A stretch of DNA of 64,000 bases, from contig NZ_JAINZT010000002.1 in the NCBI RefSeq assembly GCF_020166515.1, forward strand, positions 496,001-560,000, in the 5' to 3' direction. This stretch comes from Robertkochia flava. GTDB taxonomy: Bacteria; Bacteroidota; Bacteroidia; Flavobacteriales; Flavobacteriaceae. The translations under genes were made by a program, and so were the position numbers. The notes under the pieces were generated by a model that was not told where the DNA came from, made no database searches, and saw only the letters and a program-made list of their open reading frames with translations. Below, piece after piece: positions 16,667 to 26,085 of this stretch (the first letter of the stretch is position 1; every line of letters starts with the position of its first letter).

Positions 16667-19600
16667 ATGTTTAAAACATTTATTGAGCGTCCTGTTCTCT
16701 CTACAGTTATTTCGATCATTATCATTATCCTGGGTGTTCTCGGATTGCTGACCCTGCCCGTAGAGCAGTATCCTGATATCGCACCCCCAACCGTTAGGAT
16801 CACGGCAAATTATCCGGGGGCCAGTGCAGAAACCGTTATTGAAAGTGTGGTGATTCCCATTGAGGAGCAGGTAAACGGGGTGGAAGGAATGACGTATATG
16901 ACTTCCAGAGCCACAAACAATGGGGGGTGTACAATTACCGTGTACTTCGAGCAAGGGGTTAACCCTGATATTGCTGCAGTTAATGTACAGAATAAGGTGG
17001 CCCAGGCCACGGCCTTTCTTCCGCCGGAGGTGGTAAAACTCGGCGTTATTACCAGAAAACAGCAAACCAGTGCCCTGATGTTTCTGTCTGTGTATTCCAC
17101 AACGGAAACCTACGACGAGACCTTTATTACCAATTACCTGAATATTAATGTGGTGCCGGCCTTTAAAAGAATTAGCGGGGTGGGAGACGTAAGGGCGTTT
17201 TCAGACCGTAATTATTCCATGAGGATCTGGTTGAAACCGGAAAAGATGGCTGCTTATAACCTGCAGCCTTCAGATATCGCGGCGGTACTTAATGAGCAAT
17301 CGCTGGAGGCAGCCCCGGGATATCTCGGTGAATCCAGCGGAGAGACGTATTCCTATAAGATCCGGTATAGCGGGCGGTTCAGAACCCAGGAGCAATATGA
17401 GAATATCATAATAAAGGCACTGAGTGACGGACAGTTTCTGAGATTGAGGGATGTAGCCGATATTAAATTCGAATCCTATTCCTATTCCTATACCTCCTAT
17501 ACCAACGGTTATCCCAGTATAGTGATGGCTGTCTACCAGGTTAAGGGCTCAAATGCCCAGGCCCTGATAGAGGATTTAAAAGGCCAATTGGAAATCCTGC
17601 AAAAGGATTTTCCGGAAGGACTGGAAGTAGATATTGCCTATGATACCAATCAGTTTCTGGAAGCTTCCATAGAAAAGGTGGTGCATACCCTGTTTGAAGC
17701 CTTTGCCCTTGTTTTTCTTGTTGTGTTTATCTTCCTGCAGGATTTTCGTTCGACACTTATTCCTGCCATTGCGGTTCCCGTCTCTATTATCGGGGCGTTT
17801 TTCTTTCTTAAACTATTTGGGTATTCGGTGAATCTCCTGACGCTTTTCGCCCTGATCCTTGCCATTGGGGTAGTGGTAGACGATGCTATTGTGGTAGTGG
17901 AGGCCGTTCACTCAAAATTGGAAGAAGGGGCAGCGAATGCCAGGATAGCCACTCTGGAAGCCATGGAAGAGATCACCCCTGCGGTAATTTCAATGACGCT
18001 GGTAATGGCGGCGGTTTTTGTGCCGGTGACCTTCCTTACCGGGCCAACGGGAGTTTTCTATAAACAATTCGGGGTGACCCTGGTCATGGCAATATTTGTG
18101 TCGGCTATTAATGCACTGACGTTAAGCCCTGCATTAAGTGCTTTATTGTTAAAACCACATCATCATAAGGAAGGGGCAAAACGCAACATTCTTCAGCGGT
18201 TTTTTGACTGGTTCAATCGTGGGTTTGAAAAGTTTAAAGGCGTGGTTGGGAATGCTCTCGGCTTTTTGGTGGCCCATAAATGGATCGTGCTCACCATTCT
18301 CGCACTGGCAGTAGCAGGTATTGTATGGACATCAAAAACAACAAAATCGGGTTTTGTGCCCAATGAAGACCGGGGAATGGTCTTTGTCGATCTTCAATTG
18401 CCGCCGGGATCTTCTCTTGATCGTACAGATCAGGTGCTGAAAGAGCTGAACCGAAAAGTAAGGGATATTCCCGGGGTAACGGGAACCACCCTGGTAGGCG
18501 GATTCAGTGTGTTAAGTGGAGCCGGGAGTAATTTCGGACTGGGAATGATTAAGTTCCTGCCCTGGGAAGAGCGGGAAGCAGATTCCCTCTCTGTGGAAAG
18601 CTTACTTCAGAAACTATTCGCTGCCGGGGCCAGCATCCCGGAGGCCAATATTATCTTTTTTTCTCCCCCCAGTGTTCCCGGTTTTGGAGCTGCATCAGGT
18701 TTTGAAGTGAACCTGCTCGACAGGTCGGGCGGGTCTTTTGAAAACCTGAGCCAAGCGAACGATGAATTTCTGCAGGCTCTCAATGCCAGTCCGGCTATAA
18801 AATATGCCCGGGCTTCCTTCGATATCGGATACCCGCAATACGAACTGGAGATCAATGTGCCGGCTGCAAAGCAGCGGGGAGTGGCAGTTAGTAATATCCT
18901 CACCACGATACAAGGCTATATTGGCGGGGTCTATGCCGCCGATTTTGCCAGGTTCGGGCGTCAGTTCAGGGTGCGTTTACAAGCCTACCCGGAAGACCGC
19001 AGTACCCTTAGTGACTTTAATCAGCTCTATGTGCGCAACGATTCGGGGAATATGGCGCCGGTTTCAGAATTTGTTACCTTGCGAAGGGTGTACGGACCCC
19101 AGGCAGTAGATCGTTTCAATTTATTTAATTCGACCAAGATCACCGGAGAATCCAATCCGGGGTTCAGTACCGGGGATGCCATTGCGGTGATCGAGGCGGA
19201 GGCTTCCAGGCTCGGATCGAATTTTTCGGTGGATTATTCGGGATTGACAAGAGAAGAGGTTAGTGCGGGTAGCCAGGCGATTCTGGTCTTTATCCTGTGC
19301 CTGATCTTTACGTACTTGTTCCTGGCTGCTCAATACGAGAGCTACCTGCTTCCTTTTGCCATATTGCTGTCGCTTCCCATAGGTATTCTGGGTGGCTTCC
19401 TGTTTACCAAGTTCCTGGGGTATGAGAATAACGTGTTCTTTCAGATCGCTTTGATCCTGCTCGTGGGCTTACTGGCCAAAAATGCCATTCTGGTGGTGGA
19501 GTTTGCCCTGTTGGCCCGTAAAAAAGGGATGGGGCTCACCGAAGCTGCGATTAAGGGGGCAGTGGCCAGGGTGCGGCCGATCTTTATGACATCTTTTGCC

Positions 19601-19831
19601 TTTGTTCTTGGACTGTTGCCCCTGGCTGTAGCCACCGGCGCAGGAGCTGCAGGAAACAGGTCTATAGGTACAGGGGCTGCAGGAGGTATGCTCGTGGGTA
19701 CGGTCTTTGGGATATTCGTGGTATCGGTACTCTTTGTAATATTTCAATGGCTTCAGGAAAAGATCGTGGGATTACCAAAAGAATTAAGGGAACCTGCTGT
19801 ACAAGAACCTGCTAAAGATAAGGAGGTATGA
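16667..19831 (+). CDS. RND-family multidrug efflux pump (HAE1/AcrB type)
   Basis: A 1054-residue inner-membrane proton/drug antiporter of the usual HAE1 length. It starts with the typical FIERPVLSTVISIIIIILG helix. The proton relay Asp pair is visible in GVVVDDAIVVVEAV (TM4, about residues 402-415), and the second-half helices match (GLLAKNAILVVEFA). Twelve membrane helices and two large periplasmic loops are expected. It ends in an ATGA overlap with the outer-membrane gene. Confidence 0.96.
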   Translation: MFKTFIERPVLSTVISIIIIILGVLGLLTLPVEQYPDIAPPTVRITANYPGASAETVIESVVIPIEEQVNGVEGMTYMTSRATNNGGCTITVYFEQGVNPDIAAVNVQNKVAQATAFLPPEVVKLGVITRKQQTSALMFLSVYSTTETYDETFITNYLNINVVPAFKRISGVGDVRAFSDRNYSMRIWLKPEKMAAYNLQPSDIAAVLNEQSLEAAPGYLGESSGETYSYKIRYSGRFRTQEQYENIIIKALSDGQFLRLRDVADIKFESYSYSYTSYTNGYPSIVMAVYQVKGSNAQALIEDLKGQLEILQKDFPEGLEVDIAYDTNQFLEASIEKVVHTLFEAFALVFLVVFIFLQDFRSTLIPAIAVPVSIIGAFFFLKLFGYSVNLLTLFALILAIGVVVDDAIVVVEAVHSKLEEGAANARIATLEAMEEITPAVISMTLVMAAVFVPVTFLTGPTGVFYKQFGVTLVMAIFVSAINALTLSPALSALLLKPHHHKEGAKRNILQRFFDWFNRGFEKFKGVVGNALGFLVAHKWIVLTILALAVAGIVWTSKTTKSGFVPNEDRGMVFVDLQLPPGSSLDRTDQVLKELNRKVRDIPGVTGTTLVGGFSVLSGAGSNFGLGMIKFLPWEEREADSLSVESLLQKLFAAGASIPEANIIFFSPPSVPGFGAASGFEVNLLDRSGGSFENLSQANDEFLQALNASPAIKYARASFDIGYPQYELEINVPAAKQRGVAVSNILTTIQGYIGGVYAADFARFGRQFRVRLQAYPEDRSTLSDFNQLYVRNDSGNMAPVSEFVTLRRVYGPQAVDRFNLFNSTKITGESNPGFSTGDAIAVIEAEASRLGSNFSVDYSGLTREEVSAGSQAILVFILCLIFTYLFLAAQYESYLLPFAILLSLPIGILGGFLFTKFLGYENNVFFQIALILLVGLLAKNAILVVEFALLARKKGMGLTEAAIKGAVARVRPIFMTSFAFVLGLLPLAVATGAGAAGNRSIGTGAAGGMLVGTVFGIFVVSVLFVIFQWLQEKIVGLPKELREPAVQEPAKDKEV

Positions 19832-21237
19832 GAACAGTGAAATACATAAAGATAGTATTGTGGTGTTTGGCTTCGGGGATGTTATTGCAATCGTGTTTTG
19901 TAGCCAGGAATTATGAGCGCCCCGAAGTAGAGGAATTAGAGGCTGTAAACCTGTACCGGAATGTGGGTGCGGAGATTGACAGCCAATCGGTGGCAGAGAT
20001 CTCCTGGAGAAACTTTTTTCAGGACACCCTGCTGCACAATTATATTGAGGAGGCCCTGGCCAATAATATAGATCTTCAGATTGCAGCAGAACAGGTGCTT
20101 ATTGCCGAGTCACTTCTTAAGCAGGGAAAGGCAGGATATTTACCCCGTCTGGATACACAGGCCCGATTCAATGATCTCGGATTTTCTGAAAATATGGATA
20201 ACAGACCTCCAAATTTATACACCCAGGAATTCGCACTTACCGGAGGATTAAGTTGGGAAGCTGATGTCTGGGGCAGGATCCGGAGCAATAAACGGGCTCT
20301 TGAAGCCTCATTCTATCGTTCGGATGCCGTAAAGAATGCTATTAGCTCATCCCTGGTATCCGGAGTAGCCTCCCTGTATTACGAGCTGTTGTCTCTTGAT
20401 GCAAAACTGGCCCTGGTAAAACGTGCGATCGAGAACCGGAGCAGGGCTGTGGAAGCCATGCGCGGATTAAAAGAAGCCGGTATGGCCAACGAGGTGGGGG
20501 TACAGCAGATCCTGGCCCTGAAATATAATTCTGATGCCGTGGAGGTAAATGTGGAAAACCAGATCCGGCTGCTTGAAAATGCCCTTTCCGTGCTTTTGGG
20601 TAGGGTGCCCGGGCCACTGAAACGGGGAAATTTCAGGAATGTGACCATCGACGTCGAGCTTGAAACGGGGGTGCCTTATCGTCTCCTGCAGAACAGGCCC
20701 GATATTGTCGCTTCAGAGTATGCCTTCAGGGAAGCTTTCGAACTCACCAATGTAGCCCGGAGTAATTTCTATCCCACCTTTACCCTTAGTGCTTCCGGCG
20801 GATTTTTAAGTTCGGACCTTGACGATTGGTTCAATGCGAGTTCACTGTTCTCCAATCTGATGGCAGGTCTTACGCAACCCATTTTCCGTCAACGGGAGAT
20901 CCGAACCGGATACGAGGTGGCTCAAAGCCAGCAACAGCAGGCTTTTCTTGACTTCAGACTCTCCCTTTTAAACGCAGGAAAAGAGGTGTCGGATGCCCTT
21001 TACAATATTGATGCTGCCCAGCGTTTGTCAGAAATTAAAATGAAGGAATTGGAGGCCAATACCAAGGCCACAAGATTTGCTGCCATCCTTCTTACCCAGG
21101 GGTATGCGGATTATATCGAAGTGCTCAATGCTAATACCAATCAACTGATCAGCGAATTTGAATTCGTGAATTTCAGATTGCAGGAACTGCAGTCTAAGGT
21201 TGAACTTTACAGGGCGCTTGGCGGAGGCTGGCGTTGA
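19828..21237 (+). CDS. Outer-membrane efflux channel lipoprotein (TolC/NodT family)
   Basis: A 469-residue OMF protein. A lipoprotein signal ends near LLQSC (Cys23), followed by two repeats of the TolC-like helical barrel (NNIDLQIAAEQVLIAESLLKQ and, in the second half, RSNFYPTFTLSASGG). The family motif RPDIVASEYAFREA is present. It forms the exit duct of the RND system and overlaps the pump gene by 4 bp. It stops 5 bp before the converging DUF1080 gene. Confidence 0.95.
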   Translation: MRTVKYIKIVLWCLASGMLLQSCFVARNYERPEVEELEAVNLYRNVGAEIDSQSVAEISWRNFFQDTLLHNYIEEALANNIDLQIAAEQVLIAESLLKQGKAGYLPRLDTQARFNDLGFSENMDNRPPNLYTQEFALTGGLSWEADVWGRIRSNKRALEASFYRSDAVKNAISSSLVSGVASLYYELLSLDAKLALVKRAIENRSRAVEAMRGLKEAGMANEVGVQQILALKYNSDAVEVNVENQIRLLENALSVLLGRVPGPLKRGNFRNVTIDVELETGVPYRLLQNRPDIVASEYAFREAFELTNVARSNFYPTFTLSASGGFLSSDLDDWFNASSLFSNLMAGLTQPIFRQREIRTGYEVAQSQQQQAFLDFRLSLLNAGKEVSDALYNIDAAQRLSEIKMKELEANTKATRFAAILLTQGYADYIEVLNANTNQLISEFEFVNFRLQELQSKVELYRALGGGWR

Positions 21238-21242
21238 TCTTT

Positions 21243-22103
21243 TTATTGGTCTGTTTTCTCCCTGATCCCTTCTATTACTTCATTCAGTTTTTCCTGGTCG
21301 CCAAAGTAGGGTTCCAGGTCTGTAATAATAATCTCCCGGAATTCAAGCGGATGGCTTTCACTTTGCAAGGCAATATAACCCGATGTAAGAGGGCTGCCCT
21401 GGACCTGAAATTCGGCGGAGGCATCTGCTGCCATATCACCTCCCAGCTGGGGTTTGGTATACCTTAAAACTTCTTGCCCATTAACATAATGCACGATCAG
21501 GGAATCTTTTAACACCAGGAATCCGGCCTGAACCCATTCTTCTCCATGAAAGGTTCTGGAGGTCGAATTGACGCAGTGGGGGGTGAAAAGGGTGTCGGCC
21601 ATTTGCACATGGGTACCCGGAGTACAGAGGTTCATTGTAGGCCTGGGGTCCTCGCCATTACCTCCAAGAAACTGGCCTTCCAGGCTTACCGGGAAATTCT
21701 GGTCTTTGAGCATGGAGGAGGCCGATTGCGAATGAAACATGATCCCACTGTTTTTGAAGGCCCAGGGTTCTCCACCCTTTGCCTGTTCCCCTTGGAATCT
21801 GTAATCGACCAGGAGAAAATATGCGGAAAAAGGTGTTTCGTAGAAAAGATGACCAAAGCGATTGCCAAACTCCGGATAGTTCTCGTAGGATACAGCAATA
21901 GTACCCTGGTTTACCCTAAAGGTCTTCAGGGAATCCTGTCCGGGTAATTCCCCTTTGATCTTGGGTACCCAGCCCTCAAGATCTTTTCCGTTAAAAAGGG
22001 AAATCCATTCCGGTGCCGGCGCGGCTTCGGAGACTGTAGAAGAAGTGTTTCTTTTGCAACCTGTTATCAGGAGCAAAAGAAACACCGGAATTAGATATTT
22101 CAT
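21243..22103 (-). CDS. DUF1080 (3-keto-disaccharide hydrolase family) lipoprotein
   Basis: This 286-residue lipoprotein has a signal ending LLLITGC and one concanavalin-like DUF1080 domain: SLFNGKDLEGW at about residue 40, the FKNSGIMFHSQS core strand, and YIALQSESHPLEFREIII near the C terminus. Members are secreted or surface sugar-binding/hydrolysing proteins; some cleave 3-keto-glycosides. The upstream in-frame ATG (22112) adds only three residues. It lies 15 bp after azurin on the same strand, so the two may be cotranscribed, though no functional link is evident. Confidence 0.88.
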   Translation of the reverse strand: MKYLIPVFLLLLITGCKRNTSSTVSEAAPAPEWISLFNGKDLEGWVPKIKGELPGQDSLKTFRVNQGTIAVSYENYPEFGNRFGHLFYETPFSAYFLLVDYRFQGEQAKGGEPWAFKNSGIMFHSQSASSMLKDQNFPVSLEGQFLGGNGEDPRPTMNLCTPGTHVQMADTLFTPHCVNSTSRTFHGEEWVQAGFLVLKDSLIVHYVNGQEVLRYTKPQLGGDMAADASAEFQVQGSPLTSGYIALQSESHPLEFREIIITDLEPYFGDQEKLNEVIEGIREKTDQ

Positions 22104-22118
22104 GTGAATCACAGGGAT

Positions 22119-22631
22119 TTATTCCACAATAAATGTGCCCTGCATCTGGGCGAAATGCCCTGGGAAACTGCATAAAAACTGGTAGGTACCTGGGGCAGGA
22201 GCGTCAAAAGTAATGGTGTCTGATTCGCCACCTCCCAGCATTTTGGTATGGGCAATCACATCTTCGGTTTCTGCCGGAATGTAATTGTTGTCTGCCGCTG
22301 CAGAAGCCTTAGAGGCAAAACCAACGAGGTCTGTGCCTTGCTTTAGTAAAACCCAGTTGTGCCCCATGACCTTAATGTCCAGCTTACCAATGTGCTTTAG
22401 TGTAAGGGTAACCGGTTCTCCGGCTTTTACACGAATCTCCCTGGTGCTGTATTTCATCATGTCGTCTCCTGTGATCAATACTTCATTTTGTGATTTTTCC
22501 TCTGAGGTATCTGTTTTTTCAGCAGCCTGGTCGTATTGAAATCCGTCTTTCTTTTCTTCTTTCTTGGTTTCCCCACAGCTTATAAGAAGAACAAGGCCGA
22601 AGCTCATAAAAATTTTGAAAAATGCGTTCAT
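22119..22631 (-). CDS. Azurin-type blue copper lipoprotein
   Basis: A 170-residue cupredoxin. A lipoprotein signal ends at LLISC (Cys19), then an acidic linker of about 30 residues, then an azurin domain. The type 1 copper ligands are all visible: His in MGHNW, and Cys, His and Met in CSFPGHFAQM. It is an envelope-anchored electron carrier, probably serving cytochrome c oxidase or a peroxidase. The tether and Lys/Glu/Asp-rich linker should let it reach partners across the periplasm. Confidence 0.95.
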   Translation of the reverse strand: MNAFFKIFMSFGLVLLISCGETKKEEKKDGFQYDQAAEKTDTSEEKSQNEVLITGDDMMKYSTREIRVKAGEPVTLTLKHIGKLDIKVMGHNWVLLKQGTDLVGFASKASAAADNNYIPAETEDVIAHTKMLGGGESDTITFDAPAPGTYQFLCSFPGHFAQMQGTFIVE

Positions 22632-22680
22632 AGATTCTAAATTGATTTTAGAGCTAAGATAAACAATTCTCAGTTCTTAA

Positions 22681-23217
22681 TTAGAATGGAAACTCCCTGT
22701 AAACCTCCCAGTAATCTCCCCGATGCTTTAACAGGGCAAGGCCCTCCATGCGGAAGCTGCGATAATAGGAACGATCCTTAAATACCAGCATGCAGGGTTC
22801 GAATTTCTCGGCAGTGAGATCCCTGTTGGCAATGGTGATGTGAGGATGAAATCGTTCCGGAAGCTTGCTGTCGCTGAAACCAAAGGAAGTGCGCAGCATT
22901 TCCTGTAGCTGTTTTCGGTAAGCGGTAAGAGCCGGGTTGGGTACCACATCTACAAAGATGACCCGGTCTCCAAAATGGTCAAAATTCTTTAATTCACAGT
23001 AGGCAGGGGTCAGGGTTGCAGACAGGGCTGTGAGTGCTCTGATCAATGCGGTTTCCTTCATTTCTTCAAAATGAAAAGGCATTTGAAGAGTTATATGCGC
23101 TGGAGACCGCAAGGCGTGCTGAGACTGGAAACGACTTCTGACCTCCTCCTTGAACACCCTGATCTCTTCGCGTACAGTGGACGGAGGTAAAATGGCTATA
23201 TAATACATTACCTTCAT
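22681..23217 (-). CDS. 2H phosphoesterase / 2'-5' RNA ligase-like protein
   Basis: A 178-residue protein with the two His-x-Thr motifs that define the 2H phosphoesterase superfamily: HITLQMPF (about residues 42-49) and HITIANRD (about 126-133). Such enzymes cut or join 2'-5' linkages or open cyclic phosphates; the natural substrate is not known here. It starts 13 bp after the YheT-like gene on the same strand and is probably translated from the same message. A start three codons later (MYYIAIL) is also possible. Confidence 0.85.
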   Translation of the reverse strand: MKVMYYIAILPPSTVREEIRVFKEEVRSRFQSQHALRSPAHITLQMPFHFEEMKETALIRALTALSATLTPAYCELKNFDHFGDRVIFVDVVPNPALTAYRKQLQEMLRTSFGFSDSKLPERFHPHITIANRDLTAEKFEPCMLVFKDRSYYRSFRMEGLALLKHRGDYWEVYREFPF

Positions 23218-23230
23218 TCGGGGTGCCGGT

Positions 23231-24211
23231 TTAGCTGATTCGGGAACCTTCGGTCTTTTCTTTCATGAACCTGACGGCACGGTGTTCGTTGTAGTACACG
23301 TTGTTGTTGTCATAGAACCCAACATGTCCCCCGTATTTCGGAATTTCCAGATACAGGGCCCGGTTACGCTGCGCTTCCTGTTCCGGGTAACAGCCATGAC
23401 CCAGGAAGGTGTCATTGGCCGCGTTAAGTATATAAGTGGGTACCCTGATCTGTTCTAATGCCCTGAAACTGCTTGCTTTCTCATAGTAATCCATTCCATT
23501 TTTAAAACCGTGGGCTTTGGCCGTATATACTTCGTCAAAATCCCGGAGAACTCTGATCCTTTGTACATCTTCATCCCGTATCAATTCCGGGAAATAAGGT
23601 TGTTTCTCCCGGAGTTTGCCGATCAGGTGTTTCTTAAACCTGCGCGCATACAGGTAATTCTCCGCCTGGTGAAGTGCTTTCATGGAATAATACAGGGAGC
23701 AGGGTACCGAAAAGGCGATCCCGGCCTTGATCTCTTCCGGAATATCGGTCTGGGTGCCCAGGTATTTCAGAGTTACATTCCCACCGAGGCTAAAGCCATT
23801 GATTACGATATGGGAATATTGGTAATTTGCTAAAATATGTTCAATAACATGGTGGAGGTCCTCTGTTACCCCGGAGTGATAGGATCTGTAAAGTCGGTTG
23901 GTTTCCCCGCTGCACCCCCTGAAATTCACGGCGCAAACATCGGTACCGGACTGGAGAAAAGCCTGTGCTGCTCCAAGAATATAAGGACGTTGAGCATTGC
24001 CTTCCAGGCCATGGAGTAAAATAACCAGGCGGTGGTTTTTCTTTTTTGCAAAACTCCAGTCAACATCAATAAAATCCCCATCCTTAAGCTCTATGCGTTC
24101 CCTGGTCTGACCGGGATTGGGGACCACGCGGAAAACCCCGGAGTAAATGGTGGAAAAATGACCGCTTTTGAACAGAAACGGGGGGGTATATGAAGAAGAA
24201 ATAACTGGCAT
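23231..24211 (-). CDS. YheT-family alpha/beta hydrolase
   Basis: A 326-residue alpha/beta hydrolase of the AB-hydrolase_4/UPF0017 type. The catalytic triad is visible: nucleophile Ser in GFSLGG, Asp in NAANDTFL, His in KYGGHVGF. The family hallmark GLEGNAQRPYI follows the oxyanion strand. No signal peptide, so cytoplasmic or peripheral. Members act as esterases or acyltransferases on lipids, but most are uncharacterised. It is divergent from the thioesterase at 24300. Confidence 0.9.
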   Translation of the reverse strand: MPVISSSYTPPFLFKSGHFSTIYSGVFRVVPNPGQTRERIELKDGDFIDVDWSFAKKKNHRLVILLHGLEGNAQRPYILGAAQAFLQSGTDVCAVNFRGCSGETNRLYRSYHSGVTEDLHHVIEHILANYQYSHIVINGFSLGGNVTLKYLGTQTDIPEEIKAGIAFSVPCSLYYSMKALHQAENYLYARRFKKHLIGKLREKQPYFPELIRDEDVQRIRVLRDFDEVYTAKAHGFKNGMDYYEKASSFRALEQIRVPTYILNAANDTFLGHGCYPEQEAQRNRALYLEIPKYGGHVGFYDNNNVYYNEHRAVRFMKEKTEGSRIS

Positions 24212-24257
24212 CTGGCAATTTTAAATTAAAGATAACAAGCTTTTAGTAAAAAGATTC

Positions 24258-24265
24258 TAATTTTG
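24258..24265 (+). promoter_or_regulatory. -7 promoter element (TAATTTTG) for the thioesterase gene
   Basis: TAATTTTG matches TAnnTTTG exactly, 34 bp before the ATG at 24300. No clear -33 box. Confidence 0.45.
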
Positions 24266-24299
24266 ACCTATTATTATGCGTGCATAACAAAGTAAATCT

Positions 24300-24779
24300 A
24301 TGTATTTTAAAGAGTTTGAGATTCGATGGAACGACCTGGATGCCAACCGGCATCTTGCCAATAAAGCCTATATTGAATTTGCCGCCCATACGCGGATGTC
24401 GTTTCTGATCGAACGGGGTTTTGATCATCATTTATTGGATAAACTTAATATTGGTCCTGTTGTATTTTACGAACACATCTATTATTTCAAAGAGGTTTTT
24501 GCCGGGAAGCCGGTGAGGGTATCGCTGGAGTTAAGCGGATTGAGCGAGGATGGAATGTTCTTTGAGTTCAGGCATAATTATTACGACTACAAGGGGCGCA
24601 ACGTAGCGCATTGTGAAATTATGGGAGCGTGGATAGATCTGGAGACCCGGAAGCTTATCGGTTTGCCGGAGGATGTGCTCGGGTTTTTAAATGAACAGGA
24701 CAGGTCAGAGGACTTCAGAGTGCTGACCAGGGAGGATACGAGGAGACATCAGAAACGTCCTGCCGACCTTAAGGCTTAA
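24300..24779 (+). CDS. 4HBT-type acyl-CoA thioesterase (hotdog fold)
   Basis: A 159-residue single hotdog domain. The N-terminal signature RWNDLDANRHLANKAYIEF contains the Asp expected to activate water in the 4-hydroxybenzoyl-CoA thioesterase family. It should hydrolyse an acyl-CoA or acyl-ACP; the chain is unknown. It is the only plus-strand gene in a minus-strand stretch, and its last 11 bp overlap the 3' end of the converging EamA gene. Confidence 0.9.
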   Translation: MYFKEFEIRWNDLDANRHLANKAYIEFAAHTRMSFLIERGFDHHLLDKLNIGPVVFYEHIYYFKEVFAGKPVRVSLELSGLSEDGMFFEFRHNYYDYKGRNVAHCEIMGAWIDLETRKLIGLPEDVLGFLNEQDRSEDFRVLTREDTRRHQKRPADLKA

Positions 24780-25662
24780 CTTTCTTTTTACTGGAAACCA
24801 GGTATACCCCGTAAAACACCATCAGGGAAGCCAGGCCTTTTACCAGGCTCAATTTATCTGCACCCACCAGCAAGGCAAAGGAGATTGCAATGATGGGCTG
24901 AAGGTAGATAAAGGCCCCTATGGTGGATGCCTTGAGTTCTTTCAGGGCAAAGATATTAAGGAGATAGGTCAGGAAGGTGGTTCCGATCACCACAAAGGTC
25001 ATTTTCCAGACAGCCTCAAAGGGAAGGCTGGCCCATTGCACTTCCATGAATTCACCTATGGTTACCGGAAGGTTTATAAAGATGGCGATCAGGAATAACC
25101 ATTTCATTAGGGTAATGGCGTGATATTTTGCCGTCAGGGGTTTCACAAGGATCAGGTATATCGCGTAACTGGTGGCGTTAATGATGAAAAGGGTGTTCCC
25201 AAATGTGATATTTGGGGCATCCTGTCTTACCTCCTGTCCATAAAGTACCAGTAATAAGGCTCCGGCAAAGCCCATGATAATTCCTGCACTTCGCCTCAGG
25301 TTGATCTTTTCATTGATCAGGATGGCAGAAAGAATGAAAACGATTATGGGAGAGATGGTAATGATCACCGAACTGTTGATAGGGGTGGATAAGGAGAGGC
25401 CTTTGAAGAACATCAGCATATTGATCACCATACCGAAAAGTGCACAGGCAACAAGGCGCTTCCAATCTTTGGGGTCGATCTTTTCTTTGGGTCCCCAGAA
25501 GCTAAAGATCCAGAAAAGAAGTGCCGCCCCGGTAACCCTTAGCAGGATCAATCCGAAGGGTTTGATATACAATGGCATGAGACCTTTTGCAATGGTGTGG
25601 TTCATGCCGTAGATAGCGCTTGCTCCAAAGGCTGCAAGCAAAGCCAGGGTTCTGTTATTCAT
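24769..25662 (-). CDS. EamA/DMT-family membrane transporter
   Basis: A 297-residue permease with ten predicted helices in two EamA repeats (first starting GASAIYGMNHTIAKG, second near GNTLFIINATSYAIYLI). DMT proteins export amino acids, sugars or metabolites; substrate not predictable. It follows the ArsC/Spx-like gene by 17 bp on the same strand. Confidence 0.92.
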   Translation of the reverse strand: MNNRTLALLAAFGASAIYGMNHTIAKGLMPLYIKPFGLILLRVTGAALLFWIFSFWGPKEKIDPKDWKRLVACALFGMVINMLMFFKGLSLSTPINSSVIITISPIIVFILSAILINEKINLRRSAGIIMGFAGALLLVLYGQEVRQDAPNITFGNTLFIINATSYAIYLILVKPLTAKYHAITLMKWLFLIAIFINLPVTIGEFMEVQWASLPFEAVWKMTFVVIGTTFLTYLLNIFALKELKASTIGAFIYLQPIIAISFALLVGADKLSLVKGLASLMVFYGVYLVSSKKKVKP

Positions 25663-25679
25663 TCCTGATGCTGTAAAAA

Positions 25680-26033
25680 CTATTTGGAAAGGCAGGCTTT
25701 TGCTTCTGCAACGGTATTCTTGGCGTTACCTATAAATATCTTGTCATCTACTACCAGTACGGGTCGTTTCAGAAACGTATAGTGCTCCAGAATAAGATCT
25801 CTGATGGCTTCCTCAGTAAGCGTTTGATCCTTCAGACCGCGTTGCTTGTATAGCTGACTTCTCTTGTTTAAAAGGGCCTCGTAGCTCCCGGAAAGCTGGT
25901 ACAGGTGCTCAAGATCCCCGGCAGTTAGCGGCGATTTTTTGACGTCCGTCATTTCTGTATCAGCAGGAAGATCCAGTTCTTTCAGAATTCTTTTGCAGGT
26001 GTCGCAAGTGCCTAGATAGTAGAATTTTTTCAT
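25680..26033 (-). CDS. ArsC/Spx-like thioredoxin-fold protein
   Basis: A 117-residue ArsC-family protein with a CDTC motif at about residues 10-13 and the later KRPVLVVDDKIFIG segment that matches the ArsC RPI/RP loop. Small proteins like this reduce arsenate or act as redox-sensing regulators (Spx, YffB). No arsenic genes are near, so arsenate reduction is doubtful. I chose the second ATG (MKKFYYLG); the first (26039) adds two residues. Confidence 0.82.
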   Translation of the reverse strand: MKKFYYLGTCDTCKRILKELDLPADTEMTDVKKSPLTAGDLEHLYQLSGSYEALLNKRSQLYKQRGLKDQTLTEEAIRDLILEHYTFLKRPVLVVDDKIFIGNAKNTVAEAKACLSK

Positions 26034-26036
26034 GCC

Positions 26037-26044
26037 CAAATTTA
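26037..26044 (-). promoter_or_regulatory. -7 promoter element (TAAATTTG) almost touching the ArsC-like start codon
   Basis: On the minus strand TAAATTTG matches TAnnTTTG and is followed by only three bases (GGC) before the ATG at 26033. Transcription from it would give a leaderless or nearly leaderless mRNA. Confidence 0.4.
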
Positions 26045-26085
26045 ATACCTGCAGTGTTAAAATCCCATTTTGTTACGGTGTTAAA

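Noticed and set aside
25680-26033. Arsenate reductase of an ars operon
   Set aside because: No arsenite exporter or ArsR is nearby, so only the general ArsC/Spx fold is claimed.
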